The notes: generated by a model not told the origin, from the sequence alone. A stretch of DNA of 64,000 nucleotides from Sanguibacter antarcticus (GCF_002564005.1 NZ_PDJG01000001.1:2232001-2296000), one strand, 5' to 3'. Positions 1 through 8,312 are shown, numbered from the stretch's first letter. Numbers and translations are program-made.

Positions 1-624
1 GTCGGGTTCACGCTGCCTGGCAACACCCCCGACCTGCTGGCCCGCATCCCCGAGACCGTCTGGGCCCCGGCCCTGGACGCTCACGACGAGGTCCGTGACG
101 GCGCCTGGATCGCTGAGCTCACCGACCTGATGGACCTGACCGCCTGGCCGGCAGGCATGCGCGTCATCGTTCGCAAGGAACGACCCCACCCCGGGGCCCA
201 GCTGCGCTTCGAGGACGTTGACGGGATGCGCATCACCGCGTTCGTGACGAACACGCCCGCCGGTCAGCTCGCTGACCTCGAGCTGCGCCACCGCCGCCGC
301 GCCAGATGTGAAGACCGCATCCGCATCGCCAAGGACACCGGTCTGCGCAACCTCCCCCTCAAGGCCTTCGCCCAGAATCAGATCTGGTGCGCGATCGTCG
401 CCCTCGCCAATGACCTCCTGGCCTGGATGGGCATGCTCGCCCTCACCGACCACCAGGCCCGCCGCTGGGAACCCAAACGCCTGCGCCTACGCCTGTTCAC
501 CATCCCCGCCGTCATCGCCCGCACCGGCCGGCGCACCTGGCTCCGCCTCTCCAACCGAGCGCCCTGGGCAGCGCTGGCCGCTCAAGCAGTCCAAGCCCTG
601 CGAGCCCGACCCGCACCCGGCTGA
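1..624 (+). CDS. IS1380-family transposase, C-terminal part (5' end outside window)
   Basis: The reading frame is open from the first base and encodes residues 258-464 of the transposase found complete at 920-2314. It includes the region with the last catalytic acid (CEDRIR motif) and the same C-terminus. An internal ATG at 130 is not the start; the gene simply begins before the window. It shows no frameshift, so the left copy may also be intact. The enzyme would be a DDE transposase that moves this element by cut and paste. Confidence 0.9.
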   Translation, partial: VGFTLPGNTPDLLARIPETVWAPALDAHDEVRDGAWIAELTDLMDLTAWPAGMRVIVRKERPHPGAQLRFEDVDGMRITAFVTNTPAGQLADLELRHRRRARCEDRIRIAKDTGLRNLPLKAFAQNQIWCAIVALANDLLAWMGMLALTDHQARRWEPKRLRLRLFTIPAVIARTGRRTWLRLSNRAPWAALAAQAVQALRARPAPG

Positions 625-794
625 GCGCCAGCACACCCTTGACTCAACGACCCCCGCGCGACCACCCGGACCTGGAACCGGCGCCCAACCCGACGACACG
701 GGACCATCTGTCATACCCACAAGGCAGAATCACACCCGAGCAGGCGCCCTGACGCCCAAACGACCCACCTCATGAGCCCGATGAAAGATCGAGG
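1..794 (+). mobile_element. Right part of an IS1380-family element, cut by the window edge
   Basis: These 794 bases repeat positions 1691-2484 with a single visible difference (C at 741, T at 2431). The element therefore continues about 892 bases to the left of the window. Its right end reads ...ATCGAGG, the same terminal repeat as the complete copy next to it. It is separated from that copy by only the four bases CTAG. Apart from the truncated transposase gene it holds only the short 3' non-coding tail. Confidence 0.93.
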
Positions 795-798
795 CTAG
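795..798. repeat. CTAG target-site duplication between the tandem IS1380 copies
   Basis: The four bases CTAG lie between the right end of copy 1 (794) and the left end of copy 2 (799). The same four bases follow copy 2 at 2485-2488. Duplications of 4-5 bp are usual for the IS1380 family. One shared CTAG between two elements suggests that one inserted exactly at the edge of the other. Confidence 0.85.
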
Positions 799-2484
799 CC
801 TCGGGCTTTCATGGCGGGGTGGGTCTCAGTAGGTGTCATGACGCAAGAAAGTGCTCCTGACCTGGAAGAATACGGTTTGTTGAGGACCGATTCTGACTAG
901 TTCGAGGAGCACCTTCAAGGTGAAGACTACCGTCGCGTATCCCCGTCTGAACATCGTCACGTCGGCGACGTCCGCGGTTGGTCAGGCTGGTGGGGTGCTG
1001 TTGACCGAGACGGTCCGGGCGACGGGTCTGGATCGGGCGTTGTCGACGGGCTTGGCGCGGTGGCGTAAGCCGACGGCGTTCCACGACCCGGGCAAGGTGA
1101 TCGTGGACCTGGCGGTCGCCCTGGCGTTGGGTGGGGACGCGTTGGCGGACGTCGCGGTGCTGCGCGCCGAGCCCGGTGTCTATGGCGCGGTCGCCTCGGA
1201 TCCGACGGTTTCGCGCACGATCGCGGCGTTGGCCGCTGATGCCCCGGCAGCGTTGGCGGCGATCAACACCGCCCGAGCTGCGGCCCGTTCGGCGGCCTGG
1301 CGCCTGGCTGGTGAGCGCGCCCCCGACGCGGGCGCCAGCGCGGTGGACCCTCTGGTCATCGACCTCGACGCGACGCTGGTCACGGCGCATTCGGAGAAGG
1401 AGAACGCGGCGCCGACGTTCAAGCGCGGGTTCGGGTTCCATCCCCTGTGCGCGTTCGTCGACCACGGCGGCGCCGGGACCGGGGAACCGCTGGCGATCAT
1501 GCTGCGGCCGGGCAATGCCGGGTCGAACACCGCCGCCGATCACATCGCGGTTCTCCGAGATGCTCTGGCTCAGCTCCCTGGTCATGGCGGGCGGACGCGG
1601 GGCAGTAAGAAGATCCTGGTCCGCACCGACGGCGCAGGCGGAACCAAAACCCTCATCGAATGGCTCACGACCCACCGCCTGGGCTACTCGGTCGGGTTCA
1701 CGCTGCCTGGCAACACCCCCGACCTGCTGGCCCGCATCCCCGAGACCGTCTGGGCCCCGGCCCTGGACGCTCACGACGAGGTCCGTGACGGCGCCTGGAT
1801 CGCTGAGCTCACCGACCTGATGGACCTGACCGCCTGGCCGGCAGGCATGCGCGTCATCGTTCGCAAGGAACGACCCCACCCCGGGGCCCAGCTGCGCTTC
1901 GAGGACGTTGACGGGATGCGCATCACCGCGTTCGTGACGAACACGCCCGCCGGTCAGCTCGCTGACCTCGAGCTGCGCCACCGCCGCCGCGCCAGATGTG
2001 AAGACCGCATCCGCATCGCCAAGGACACCGGTCTGCGCAACCTCCCCCTCAAGGCCTTCGCCCAGAATCAGATCTGGTGCGCGATCGTCGCCCTCGCCAA
2101 TGACCTCCTGGCCTGGATGGGCATGCTCGCCCTCACCGACCACCAGGCCCGCCGCTGGGAACCCAAACGCCTGCGCCTACGCCTGTTCACCATCCCCGCC
2201 GTCATCGCCCGCACCGGCCGGCGCACCTGGCTCCGCCTCTCCAACCGAGCGCCCTGGGCAGCGCTGGCCGCTCAAGCAGTCCAAGCCCTGCGAGCCCGAC
2301 CCGCACCCGGCTGAGCGCCAGCACACCCTTGACTCAACGACCCCCGCGCGACCACCCGGACCTGGAACCGGCGCCCAACCCGACGACACGGGACCATCTG
2401 TCATACCCACAAGGCAGAATCACACCCGAGTAGGCGCCCTGACGCCCAAACGACCCACCTCATGAGCCCGATGAAAGATCGAGG
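799..2484 (+). mobile_element. Complete IS1380-family insertion sequence (1686 bp)
   Basis: The ends are imperfect inverted repeats: the left end begins CCTCGGGCTTTCAT, and the right end read in reverse begins CCTCGATCTTTCAT (12 of 14 identical). CTAG flanks both sides. The element carries one transposase gene, and its 1.69 kb length is typical of the family. The copy is nearly identical to the left neighbour, which points to recent movement. It is inserted inside a small gene whose 3' remnant follows at 2485. Confidence 0.93.
920..2314 (+). CDS. IS1380-family transposase
   Basis: A 464-residue DDE transposase starting at GTG. Likely catalytic acids are the aspartates in VIDLD (residues 148-150), Asp237 in the VRTDG strand, and Glu361 in the CEDRIR motif that precedes IAKDTGLRN. 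That pattern matches the DDE_Tnp_1 fold of IS1380 proteins. The length is normal for the family and the frame is unbroken, so it is probably active. It binds the terminal repeats at 799 and 2484 and makes the 4-bp staggered cut. The C-terminal 207 residues are identical in the truncated left copy. Confidence 0.93.
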   Translation: MKTTVAYPRLNIVTSATSAVGQAGGVLLTETVRATGLDRALSTGLARWRKPTAFHDPGKVIVDLAVALALGGDALADVAVLRAEPGVYGAVASDPTVSRTIAALAADAPAALAAINTARAAARSAAWRLAGERAPDAGASAVDPLVIDLDATLVTAHSEKENAAPTFKRGFGFHPLCAFVDHGGAGTGEPLAIMLRPGNAGSNTAADHIAVLRDALAQLPGHGGRTRGSKKILVRTDGAGGTKTLIEWLTTHRLGYSVGFTLPGNTPDLLARIPETVWAPALDAHDEVRDGAWIAELTDLMDLTAWPAGMRVIVRKERPHPGAQLRFEDVDGMRITAFVTNTPAGQLADLELRHRRRARCEDRIRIAKDTGLRNLPLKAFAQNQIWCAIVALANDLLAWMGMLALTDHQARRWEPKRLRLRLFTIPAVIARTGRRTWLRLSNRAPWAALAAQAVQALRARPAPG

Positions 2485-2488
2485 CTAG
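2485..2488. repeat. CTAG target-site duplication, right side of IS1380 copy 2
   Basis: CTAG directly follows the right terminal repeat and matches 795-798, which defines the right boundary of the element. Confidence 0.85.
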
Positions 2489-2723
2489 CGCCAGCCAGTA
2501 CGTCGACCTGGGCCGCCAGGCGTCCAACGCATTCACCTACGATCTCGTTGTCGCGTCGCACACCACGGGAAACACCACGCACCAGACCGGCAACAAGCAC
2601 TGGGACGAAGGCTACAAGAACAACTCCGGGGCCACCGCCTACACTGGCTCGTACGTGCAAGACCCGGTCAAAGTTACGGCCGGCATCGTCATCAAGTCTG
2701 CGGGGGTACATTGCGCTTTCTGA
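2485..2723 (+). pseudogene. 3' remnant of a small secreted-type protein gene cut by IS1380
   Basis: The frame ending at the TGA of 2721-2723 is open back through the IS junction and meets a stop inside the IS (2472). About 78 residues of a real protein C-terminus therefore remain, without a start. The remnant is rich in Thr, Asn, Gly and His (for example THQTGNKHWDEGYKNNSG), has a Cys near the end (VHCAF) and few charged helices. This composition suits a small exported protein or peptide. It overlaps the start of the lipoprotein gene and stands directly before a four-gene export locus. By position it could be the cargo or bacteriocin-like product, but I do not recognise the family. The 5' half should lie left of the window, beyond the tandem IS pair. 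Confidence 0.6.
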
Positions 2724-3325
2724 TCCACAACAGCAGACTTCCAGCGTCATGCCAGAACTCTCCATGGGGAGCCCTGGCAGTCGTTGCAGTGTGCGTGGCC
2801 ACAGCAACATTCCTCGTCGGCTGTTCAGGAGACGCACCACCAGAGACCGTAAAATACGAGGATCCAGGGTGGATGGCGGAACAGGCCCAGCTGCAGGATG
2901 AGTATCGCGCCAACATGCAGTCATGTGTAGAAGCTGCAGGGTGGTCCGTGACGATCACACACGAAGGAGGTGTCGTTGAGCCGTTCAACGGTCAGACGGA
3001 GATGGATCGATACGCAATTGACCGAGACGCTTGTCGAGAGTCTTTGGGTCTCCATACCGACGGGGCTGCGCTAACAGCCGACCAGTACGAACTCATTTAT
3101 GGTCGTCAGGTCCAGACTCGTGAGTGCTTGGTTGCACAGGGCTACACTATGGCGACCCCTCCCTCGAAGGAGGCGTATGTCGAGGCAGCCCTAACAGGTG
3201 ATTCCAATTCTACGGCAGCCTGGAGCCCTTATCTTGACTCTGCATTTGAGAAGCTAGCAGAGTCCGAGTACAATAGATTGCAGGAAGAATGCCCAGAACC
3301 CTGGTGGCCCTCAGCCCCGTCGTAG
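2711..3325 (+). CDS. Putative lipoprotein of the export locus
   Basis: 204 residues with a TTG start preceded by GGGGG (2702-2706). The N-terminus has a hydrophobic stretch (residues 20-35) ending in the lipobox LVGC with Cys38, so it should be a lipid-anchored surface protein. The mature part is acidic and has several Cys residues (about 5). No known domain is recognisable. It overlaps the truncated gene upstream by 13 bases and lies 28 bases before the adaptor gene, which suggests one transcript. GC content is visibly lower than in the rest of the window. A role as an immunity protein or accessory factor for the exporter is inference from position only. Confidence 0.7.
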   Translation: MRFLIHNSRLPASCQNSPWGALAVVAVCVATATFLVGCSGDAPPETVKYEDPGWMAEQAQLQDEYRANMQSCVEAAGWSVTITHEGGVVEPFNGQTEMDRYAIDRDACRESLGLHTDGAALTADQYELIYGRQVQTRECLVAQGYTMATPPSKEAYVEAALTGDSNSTAAWSPYLDSAFEKLAESEYNRLQEECPEPWWPSAPS

Positions 3326-3353
3326 CCCATCGTCGGCCCTGGGGTTGTAAGGG

Positions 3354-4439
3354 ATGAGGGCTGGGCGTCGCATAGGCTGGGTTGTGTGGGTAGTACTACT
3401 TGCCGTGAGCGTTGCCCTCGGCGTCGTCGCTGGGCGAACGGTTCTCGGTCCCGCGGCGGCGCCAGATGGGGTTGATGCGGCACGCGTTGAGACCTACACG
3501 GTGACCTCCGGGACACTCGGGCGCTCGGCGACCTACACGGCAATCGCGACGTGGGGAAAGCTCCCCTTTGGGACGACGGCTGCCAATGGCACATTGACAA
3601 GCTTCGAAATTGTGAGCGGCGAGACTGTCGACTCTGGGTCACAACTGTTCGCAGTGGATTTGCGCCCTGTCATCGCACTCTCGGGCGCTGTGCCCTCGTT
3701 CCGTGACCTGACGCTCGACTCCGAGGGCGCGGACGTTAGTCAGCTCCAGACCTTCCTTCGAGAGAGCGGCTACCTGCGCGTGAGCGCTGATGGGGAGTTC
3801 GGTTCGCTCACCGAGTCCGCCGTCAAGAAGTGGCAGAAGCATCTGGGTATCGAAGCCGACGGCATCGTGCGCGCAAGCGATGTGATCTTCGTTCCGAACC
3901 TGCCTGCCCGCGTCCTTCTCTCAGAGGAGGTCGTCGTCGGCACGCGCCTATCCCCCGGTGACGCTGTGGGGTGGGCCCTCGGCCCAGCACCGACGTTCGA
4001 TATCCAGCTCGAAGCCGGTCAACGGGGGGCTGTACCAACGGCGGGAGGCAACGCAGAGGTGATCAGCGGTGCGACGCGGTGGAAGGCGGTTCTAGGTCAA
4101 CCGTCCATTGACGCAGAGGGGCGCACCCTCATCTCCGTGACCGCCCCTGACGGTTCCCCGGTGTGCGGGGAGACGTGCGCCGATGTTGCAACCTCGGGGG
4201 AAGGCACCGTCTTCTCCGTTGAGGTGGTGACCTTGAGCGAAGCCACTGGCGCAATAGTTCCGGTGTCCGCGATCACGACCCAGCCCGACGGGTCCTCAGC
4301 GATCGCCCTCGAGGATGGCACCAGCACGCCGATCACCGTCATCACATCCGACGGAGGCCGTGCAGTGGTCGAAGGGATCGAGATCGGAGCGAACATCCGC
4401 CTCTTCGCACCATCGACCTCCACCAGCACCGATGAGTAG
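3354..4439 (+). CDS. Membrane-fusion-like protein with peptidoglycan-binding domain
   Basis: 361 residues. One N-terminal membrane anchor (residues 9-33) is followed by an extracytoplasmic part. Residues about 118-176 form a PG_binding_1-type repeat (LDSEGADVSQLQTFL to the LGIEADG segment). The regions before and after, with the SGETV and GDAVG turns, resemble the lipoyl/barrel segments of HlyD/MacA-type adaptors. Actinobacteria often pair such proteins with MacB-like permeases. It would link the permease to the cell wall. The stop codon overlaps the ATG of the ATPase gene, so the two are translationally coupled. Confidence 0.8.
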   Translation: MRAGRRIGWVVWVVLLAVSVALGVVAGRTVLGPAAAPDGVDAARVETYTVTSGTLGRSATYTAIATWGKLPFGTTAANGTLTSFEIVSGETVDSGSQLFAVDLRPVIALSGAVPSFRDLTLDSEGADVSQLQTFLRESGYLRVSADGEFGSLTESAVKKWQKHLGIEADGIVRASDVIFVPNLPARVLLSEEVVVGTRLSPGDAVGWALGPAPTFDIQLEAGQRGAVPTAGGNAEVISGATRWKAVLGQPSIDAEGRTLISVTAPDGSPVCGETCADVATSGEGTVFSVEVVTLSEATGAIVPVSAITTQPDGSSAIALEDGTSTPITVITSDGGRAVVEGIEIGANIRLFAPSTSTSTDE

Positions 4440-5091
4440 CTCAAGTCAGGGAGTGCTACAGGTTCGCGAGCTCGGTTTCGCCTATAGCTCCAGGGGCTCC
4501 ACGGTACTTTCGGGCGTAAGTATCGACTTCGAGGCCGGCGCTATCACGGCGCTGACTGGACCGTCCGGTTGCGGGAAGTCCACGCTCCTCTACATCGCAG
4601 GGCTCATGCTCCGACCCACAGAGGGAGCGGTGCTGTTCCAAGGCACAGACGTGAGCGCCCTGCGCGATTCCGATCGATCACAGATCCGCAGGAACAACAT
4701 GGGATTCGTCTTCCAAGACGCCCTGCTCGACCCCAGCAGAACTGTTCTGGACAACGTCCTCGAGCCCGCTGTCTTCGCAGGCGTACCGCGCCGCCACCTC
4801 TCGGGTCGAGCTCACGACCTTCTCGAGGCCTTCGGCGTCTCCCACCGCGCCTCTCACCGGCCGGGTCAAATCTCAGGAGGGCAAGCACAGCGAGTCGCAC
4901 TGTGCCGTGCGCTCCTGCTGGAACCCACCGTCATTCTGGGAGATGAACCAACGGGCAACCTCGACGCCGATTCCACAGAAGTCGTCTGGGAGACACTCGA
5001 TTCAGCAGCGAACCAAGGCGCCACGGTGATCATCGCCACGCACAACGCCCGACTGGCGACGAGAGCCCACGCCCACATCGCACTCTCATGA
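4432..5091 (+). CDS. ABC transporter ATP-binding protein (MacB/LolD-like, bacteriocin-export type)
   Basis: 219 residues from the ATG that overlaps the previous stop; a longer upstream frame (from 4315) is a shadow of the adaptor gene. Walker A GPSGCGKST at 43-51, Q-loop Gln95, signature ISGGQ at 147-151, Walker B VILGDEP at 167-173 and H-loop His204 are all present, so it should hydrolyse ATP. The size and motifs fit the MacB/LolD/FtsE class. In actinobacteria and lactic bacteria this class includes the putative lactococcin-972-type export ATPases. It energises the permease encoded next, with which it shares a 4-nt ATGA overlap. Confidence 0.9.
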   Translation: MSSSSQGVLQVRELGFAYSSRGSTVLSGVSIDFEAGAITALTGPSGCGKSTLLYIAGLMLRPTEGAVLFQGTDVSALRDSDRSQIRRNNMGFVFQDALLDPSRTVLDNVLEPAVFAGVPRRHLSGRAHDLLEAFGVSHRASHRPGQISGGQAQRVALCRALLLEPTVILGDEPTGNLDADSTEVVWETLDSAANQGATVIIATHNARLATRAHAHIALS

Positions 5092-6221
5092 CCCCATCAA
5101 CGAAGCGGCCTGCGAGACCGTTGACCGTCGCCGCTCGTGAGGCTCTCGCTGCAGCCCGATTCCAACGGTCGACAACAGCAATGTCAGTCATCGTCAGCGC
5201 AATCGTGACACTCACCGTCATACTCACCACCGGCCAGTCCGCAGCATCCCGGCAAGCTGTCCTGAACACCATCGACACCCTCGGGACCACCCTCATCGTG
5301 GTGAGCGACAACTCCACCGAGGGCATTCTCGGCCCAGACTTCGTCGACTCAGCAGGGAACCTGTCTACCGTCGAATGGTCGTTCGGGCTCTCCGACGTGA
5401 CCGACGCACACAACTCAGCTCTCGGCGCAGGCGCAACGCCAATTCCCGTTCGAAAGTACATCGGCACCCTCCCCGACGAGGTGACCCTCTCAGCAGGCAG
5501 GATGCCTATAGCGGCGGGTGAGATGTGGCTTGGAACCACAGCGTTCGAGAACGCACGGATGGAATCCCCGTCGGGAACGATACGTGCAGATGACACGAAC
5601 TACGCCGTTGTCGGCTCGTTCGCGGCCCCTACCGCAATCAGCCAGTTCGACGAGCTCGGCCTGATCAAGACGTCCGACACAGAAAGAGCAGGCCTGGGCA
5701 TCAGGTACGTATACGTCAGCGCGACGGAAGCAGCCTCAGTCGATGAGGTCATCAGCTCCCTAATTGCAATGGTTCCGACTCAAGACGTCGCTAGCATCTC
5801 GGTTGAAGCTGCCGCCGGCGCTATCGCCCTTAGAGAAGCTCTCGGCGCTCAACTCGACGCCGACGCTCGGTCCATGCTCGTCCTCGTACTCGTGGTCGGT
5901 TTCATCTTGACGATGGTCATCACTTATGTGAGTGTGTCCTCCCGACGGCGGGACATCGGCCGGCGCCGAGCGCTCGGCGCAACCAGATCCCAAACCGTGG
6001 CCCTCATCCTCTTGCAAGGGTTGGCGACCTCAACGATCGGGGCCCTTACCGGCACCGGCGTGGGGCTGCTCATAGTGCATGTACTGATCGGCGCAACCCC
6101 CGGAGCTCCCTTCACCGCAAGTGTCTGCCTGCTAGCGATTCTCGTCTCTGGAATCGGCTCGATACCACCTGCCGTCCTGGCAGCATTTACCGACCCAGTC
6201 CGCATCCTGCGTGTGCCTTAA
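5088..6221 (+). CDS. FtsX/MacB-like ABC transporter permease
   Basis: 377 residues with four predicted membrane spans: one near residues 30-50, then a roughly 210-residue external domain, then three near 262-282, 308-332 and 338-362. That is the classic MacB/FtsX layout, in which the transporter pushes substrates through mechanotransmission rather than a wide channel. The cytoplasmic stretch RRRDIGRRRALGATR between spans two and three is typical of the family. It is the last gene of the export operon (ATGA overlap with the ATPase). 83 bases of nothing obvious follow before the ISL3 element. Confidence 0.88.
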   Translation: MTPSTKRPARPLTVAAREALAAARFQRSTTAMSVIVSAIVTLTVILTTGQSAASRQAVLNTIDTLGTTLIVVSDNSTEGILGPDFVDSAGNLSTVEWSFGLSDVTDAHNSALGAGATPIPVRKYIGTLPDEVTLSAGRMPIAAGEMWLGTTAFENARMESPSGTIRADDTNYAVVGSFAAPTAISQFDELGLIKTSDTERAGLGIRYVYVSATEAASVDEVISSLIAMVPTQDVASISVEAAAGAIALREALGAQLDADARSMLVLVLVVGFILTMVITYVSVSSRRRDIGRRRALGATRSQTVALILLQGLATSTIGALTGTGVGLLIVHVLIGATPGAPFTASVCLLAILVSGIGSIPPAVLAAFTDPVRILRVP

Positions 6222-6304
6222 CATCTGGCTGCTTCACCACCTGCCGGACGTCCGTCGCGTAGAGCAGCGTCACCGCATCGCTCAGATGAGACTGTCTCGT
6301 ACCG

Positions 6305-6312
6305 GGTTTAGT
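6305..6312. repeat. Left 8-bp target duplication of the ISL3 element (GGTTTAGT)
   Basis: GGTTTAGT directly precedes the left terminal repeat and recurs exactly after the right one at 7735. ISL3-family elements make 8-bp duplications. Confidence 0.92.
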
Positions 6313-7734
6313 GGCTCATCGCAAACGAGGGTGTAGCAGGGTGGGCGCGTCGTTGCGGGATGAGGGTCGAGGTCTTCCGATGATGGAGGTTCCTACGCCG
6401 CCCACCTGAAAGACCTCGACGTGTCTGACGCTACCTTCACGCGCCCCGATCTGACCACATTCTGCCGTCTTGACGAGCTGGGCCTGGAGGCGATCGGGCA
6501 GCGCCTGGAGCCTGATCGGGCTGTCTTGGCGTGCCGGATCACCGAGCCGGACAACTGGTGCCGGCGGTGCGGGTGCGAGGGGATCTTTCGAGACAGTGTC
6601 ACTCGTGAACTCGCGCACGAACCTCTGGGTTGGCGGCCGACCACGCTCGTGCTCACGGTGCGCCGCTACCAGTGCACGGGCTGCTCTCATGTGTGGCGCC
6701 AAGACACCAACGCCGCGGCCGAGCCGCGTTCGAAGATCTCCCGCCGCGGCCTGCGCTGGGCGCTGGAAGGCCTGGTCCTCCAGCACCTCACGGTGGCCCG
6801 GATCGCCGAAGGCCTCGCGGTCGCTTGGAACACCGCCAACGCGGCCGTCTTGGCAGAAGGTCGCCGTCGCTTGATCGCCGACCCCCGCCGTTTTGAGACG
6901 GTGACGACGATCGGGGTTGATGAGCACGTCTGGCGCCACACCCGCCACGGCGACAAATACGTGACCGTCATCATTGATCTCACCCCGATCCGGGGCGGGA
7001 CCGGCCCCTCCCGGCTCCTGGACATGGTCGCCGGCCGCTCCAAGCAGGTCTTCAAGACCTGGCTCTCTGGCCGCCCCCAGGACTGGCGCGACGGGGTCGA
7101 AGTGGTCGCGATGGATGGGTTCACCGGCTTCAAGACCGCCGCCGCCGAAGAGCTCCCCCAGGCGGTCGCGGTGATGGATCCGTTCCACGTCGTCCGTCTC
7201 GCCGGGGACGCCTTGGACCGTTGCCGGCGCCGCGTTCAGCACGACCTGCACGGCCACCGCGGCCGCCGAGACGACCCGCTCTACCGCGCCCGCCGGACCT
7301 TGCACACCGGCGCCAGTCTCCTCACCCAGAAGCAGACTGCCCGGATCGCGGCACTGTTCGCCAGTGACGAGCATGTTCAGGTTGAGGCGACCTGGGGCAT
7401 CTACCAGGCGATGGTCACCGCCTACCGCGAACCCGACCGCGCCAGAGGCAAAGCCCTGATGGAAACCCTGATCACCTCGGTCACCTCCGGCGTTCCGGCC
7501 GCCCTGACCGAGATCATCACCCTCGGTCGAACACTCAAGAAACGAGCCATCGACGTCCTGGCCTACTTCGACCGCCCCGGCACCAGCAACGGACCTACCG
7601 AAGCCATCAACGGCCGTCTCGAGCACCTGCGCGGCTCGGCCCTCGGCTTCCGGAACCTGACGAACTACATCGCCAGATCGCTGCTCGAAGCCGGCGGCTT
7701 CAGACCGCTCCTACACTCTGGATTGCGATGAGCC
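6313..7734 (+). mobile_element. Complete ISL3-family insertion sequence (1422 bp)
   Basis: The left end starts GGCTCATCGCAAACGAG and the right end read in reverse starts GGCTCATCGCAATCCAG; the match continues through GTGTAG for about 27 bp of imperfect inverted repeat. Both ends are flanked by the perfect 8-bp duplication GGTTTAGT. The single gene is an intact ISL3 transposase. Intact repeats, duplication and frame indicate a recent insertion. Confidence 0.95.
6421..7731 (+). CDS. ISL3-family transposase
   Basis: 436 residues from GTG. An N-terminal zinc-binding segment uses Cys47, Cys50, Cys85 and Cys88 (CRRC and CTGC). A helix-turn-helix around 112-145 follows (HLTVARIAEGLAVAWNTAN). The DDE_Tnp_ISL3 catalytic residues are Asp167 in GVDEH, Asp232 in AMDGF and Glu394 in NGPTEAINGR. 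Length and motif order match the family, and there is no frameshift. The stop codon lies inside the right terminal repeat, as is common for compact elements. Confidence 0.96.
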   Translation: MSDATFTRPDLTTFCRLDELGLEAIGQRLEPDRAVLACRITEPDNWCRRCGCEGIFRDSVTRELAHEPLGWRPTTLVLTVRRYQCTGCSHVWRQDTNAAAEPRSKISRRGLRWALEGLVLQHLTVARIAEGLAVAWNTANAAVLAEGRRRLIADPRRFETVTTIGVDEHVWRHTRHGDKYVTVIIDLTPIRGGTGPSRLLDMVAGRSKQVFKTWLSGRPQDWRDGVEVVAMDGFTGFKTAAAEELPQAVAVMDPFHVVRLAGDALDRCRRRVQHDLHGHRGRRDDPLYRARRTLHTGASLLTQKQTARIAALFASDEHVQVEATWGIYQAMVTAYREPDRARGKALMETLITSVTSGVPAALTEIITLGRTLKKRAIDVLAYFDRPGTSNGPTEAINGRLEHLRGSALGFRNLTNYIARSLLEAGGFRPLLHSGLR

Positions 7735-7742
7735 GGTTTAGT
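7735..7742. repeat. Right 8-bp target duplication of the ISL3 element (GGTTTAGT)
   Basis: Exact copy of 6305-6312, placed immediately after the right terminal repeat. Confidence 0.92.
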
Positions 7743-8312
7743 GGGGGCCCAAAACAGACGCTCCGACGGCAGCCGCCGCAGGGTTGTGACAGTAGCGCTG
7801 GTCTCGTGCTCGACGCGTGGGATCAGGCCGATGAGGCTTGCCCCCTCCACGTACGTGTCACCAACGTCATGACCCAGAACAGCTTGCCGGCCACCTCGCC
7901 GGACTCGTCGAGTGGCTCGAGATCACCAGCCCCCAAAGTGTGCGAGACCACCTCACGGCCATCGGCATCATGCTCACCGAGAGATACCCCTGATCGAGGC
8001 GACAGCAGCCCTCTGTTCGCGAGCGTCCGTACGAGCGCTCGAGGAGACGCAGCAGTCGGTTCCCCGCTCGGCAACCCACAGGTCCGAGCAACGGGAGAAC
8101 GACGTGGTGCACGGCGACGCGTGGTCATCGGGATGGCCCCGCGCATGCTCGGTGACGATCGAGGTCATGACCGGGGGCGAAGCTGTTGCCGGTGTGGACC
8201 TCAGCACGTCAGGGTCCGTGCCCTGCCGTGAGCGCGCTGGACGGTCCAGCTTCCGTCGCCATCATCTGTCGTTAGAAACGGTTATGGGTTCATTCATTGC
8301 TACAGTCATGTC
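7743..8312. other. Intergenic stretch with decayed sequence between ISL3 and fic
   Basis: No intact gene is visible on either strand. It contains one probable gene remnant at 7862-7993 (listed separately). The other frames have no start-site or composition support. Directly before fic there is AT-richer DNA (8270-8310) with TACAGT at 8301-8306, a possible -10 box seven bases before the GTG start of fic, which would give a leaderless mRNA. Confidence 0.5.
7862..7993 (+). pseudogene. Possible C-terminal remnant of an unidentified protein
   Basis: The frame ending at TGA 7991-7993 reads ...HDPEQLAGHLAGLVEWLEI, then TSPQSVRDHLTAIGIMLTER, then YP. This is an amphipathic helical C-terminus with normal codon use for this genome. 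No start, upstream domain or ribosome site is present, so it looks like the tail of a gene lost during rearrangement next to the IS. The family is not recognisable from 40 residues, and it could be a chance open frame. Confidence 0.3.

Noticed and set aside
836..2143. Long minus-strand open frame across the IS1380 transposase
   Set aside because: It is the antisense shadow of a clear transposase; composition is Arg/Gly/Asp-rich with no family motifs.
2485..2723. Lactococcin-972-type bacteriocin
   Set aside because: The exporter context suggested it, but the remnant lacks the Trp/Tyr-rich pattern of that family, so only a generic secreted-protein call is made.
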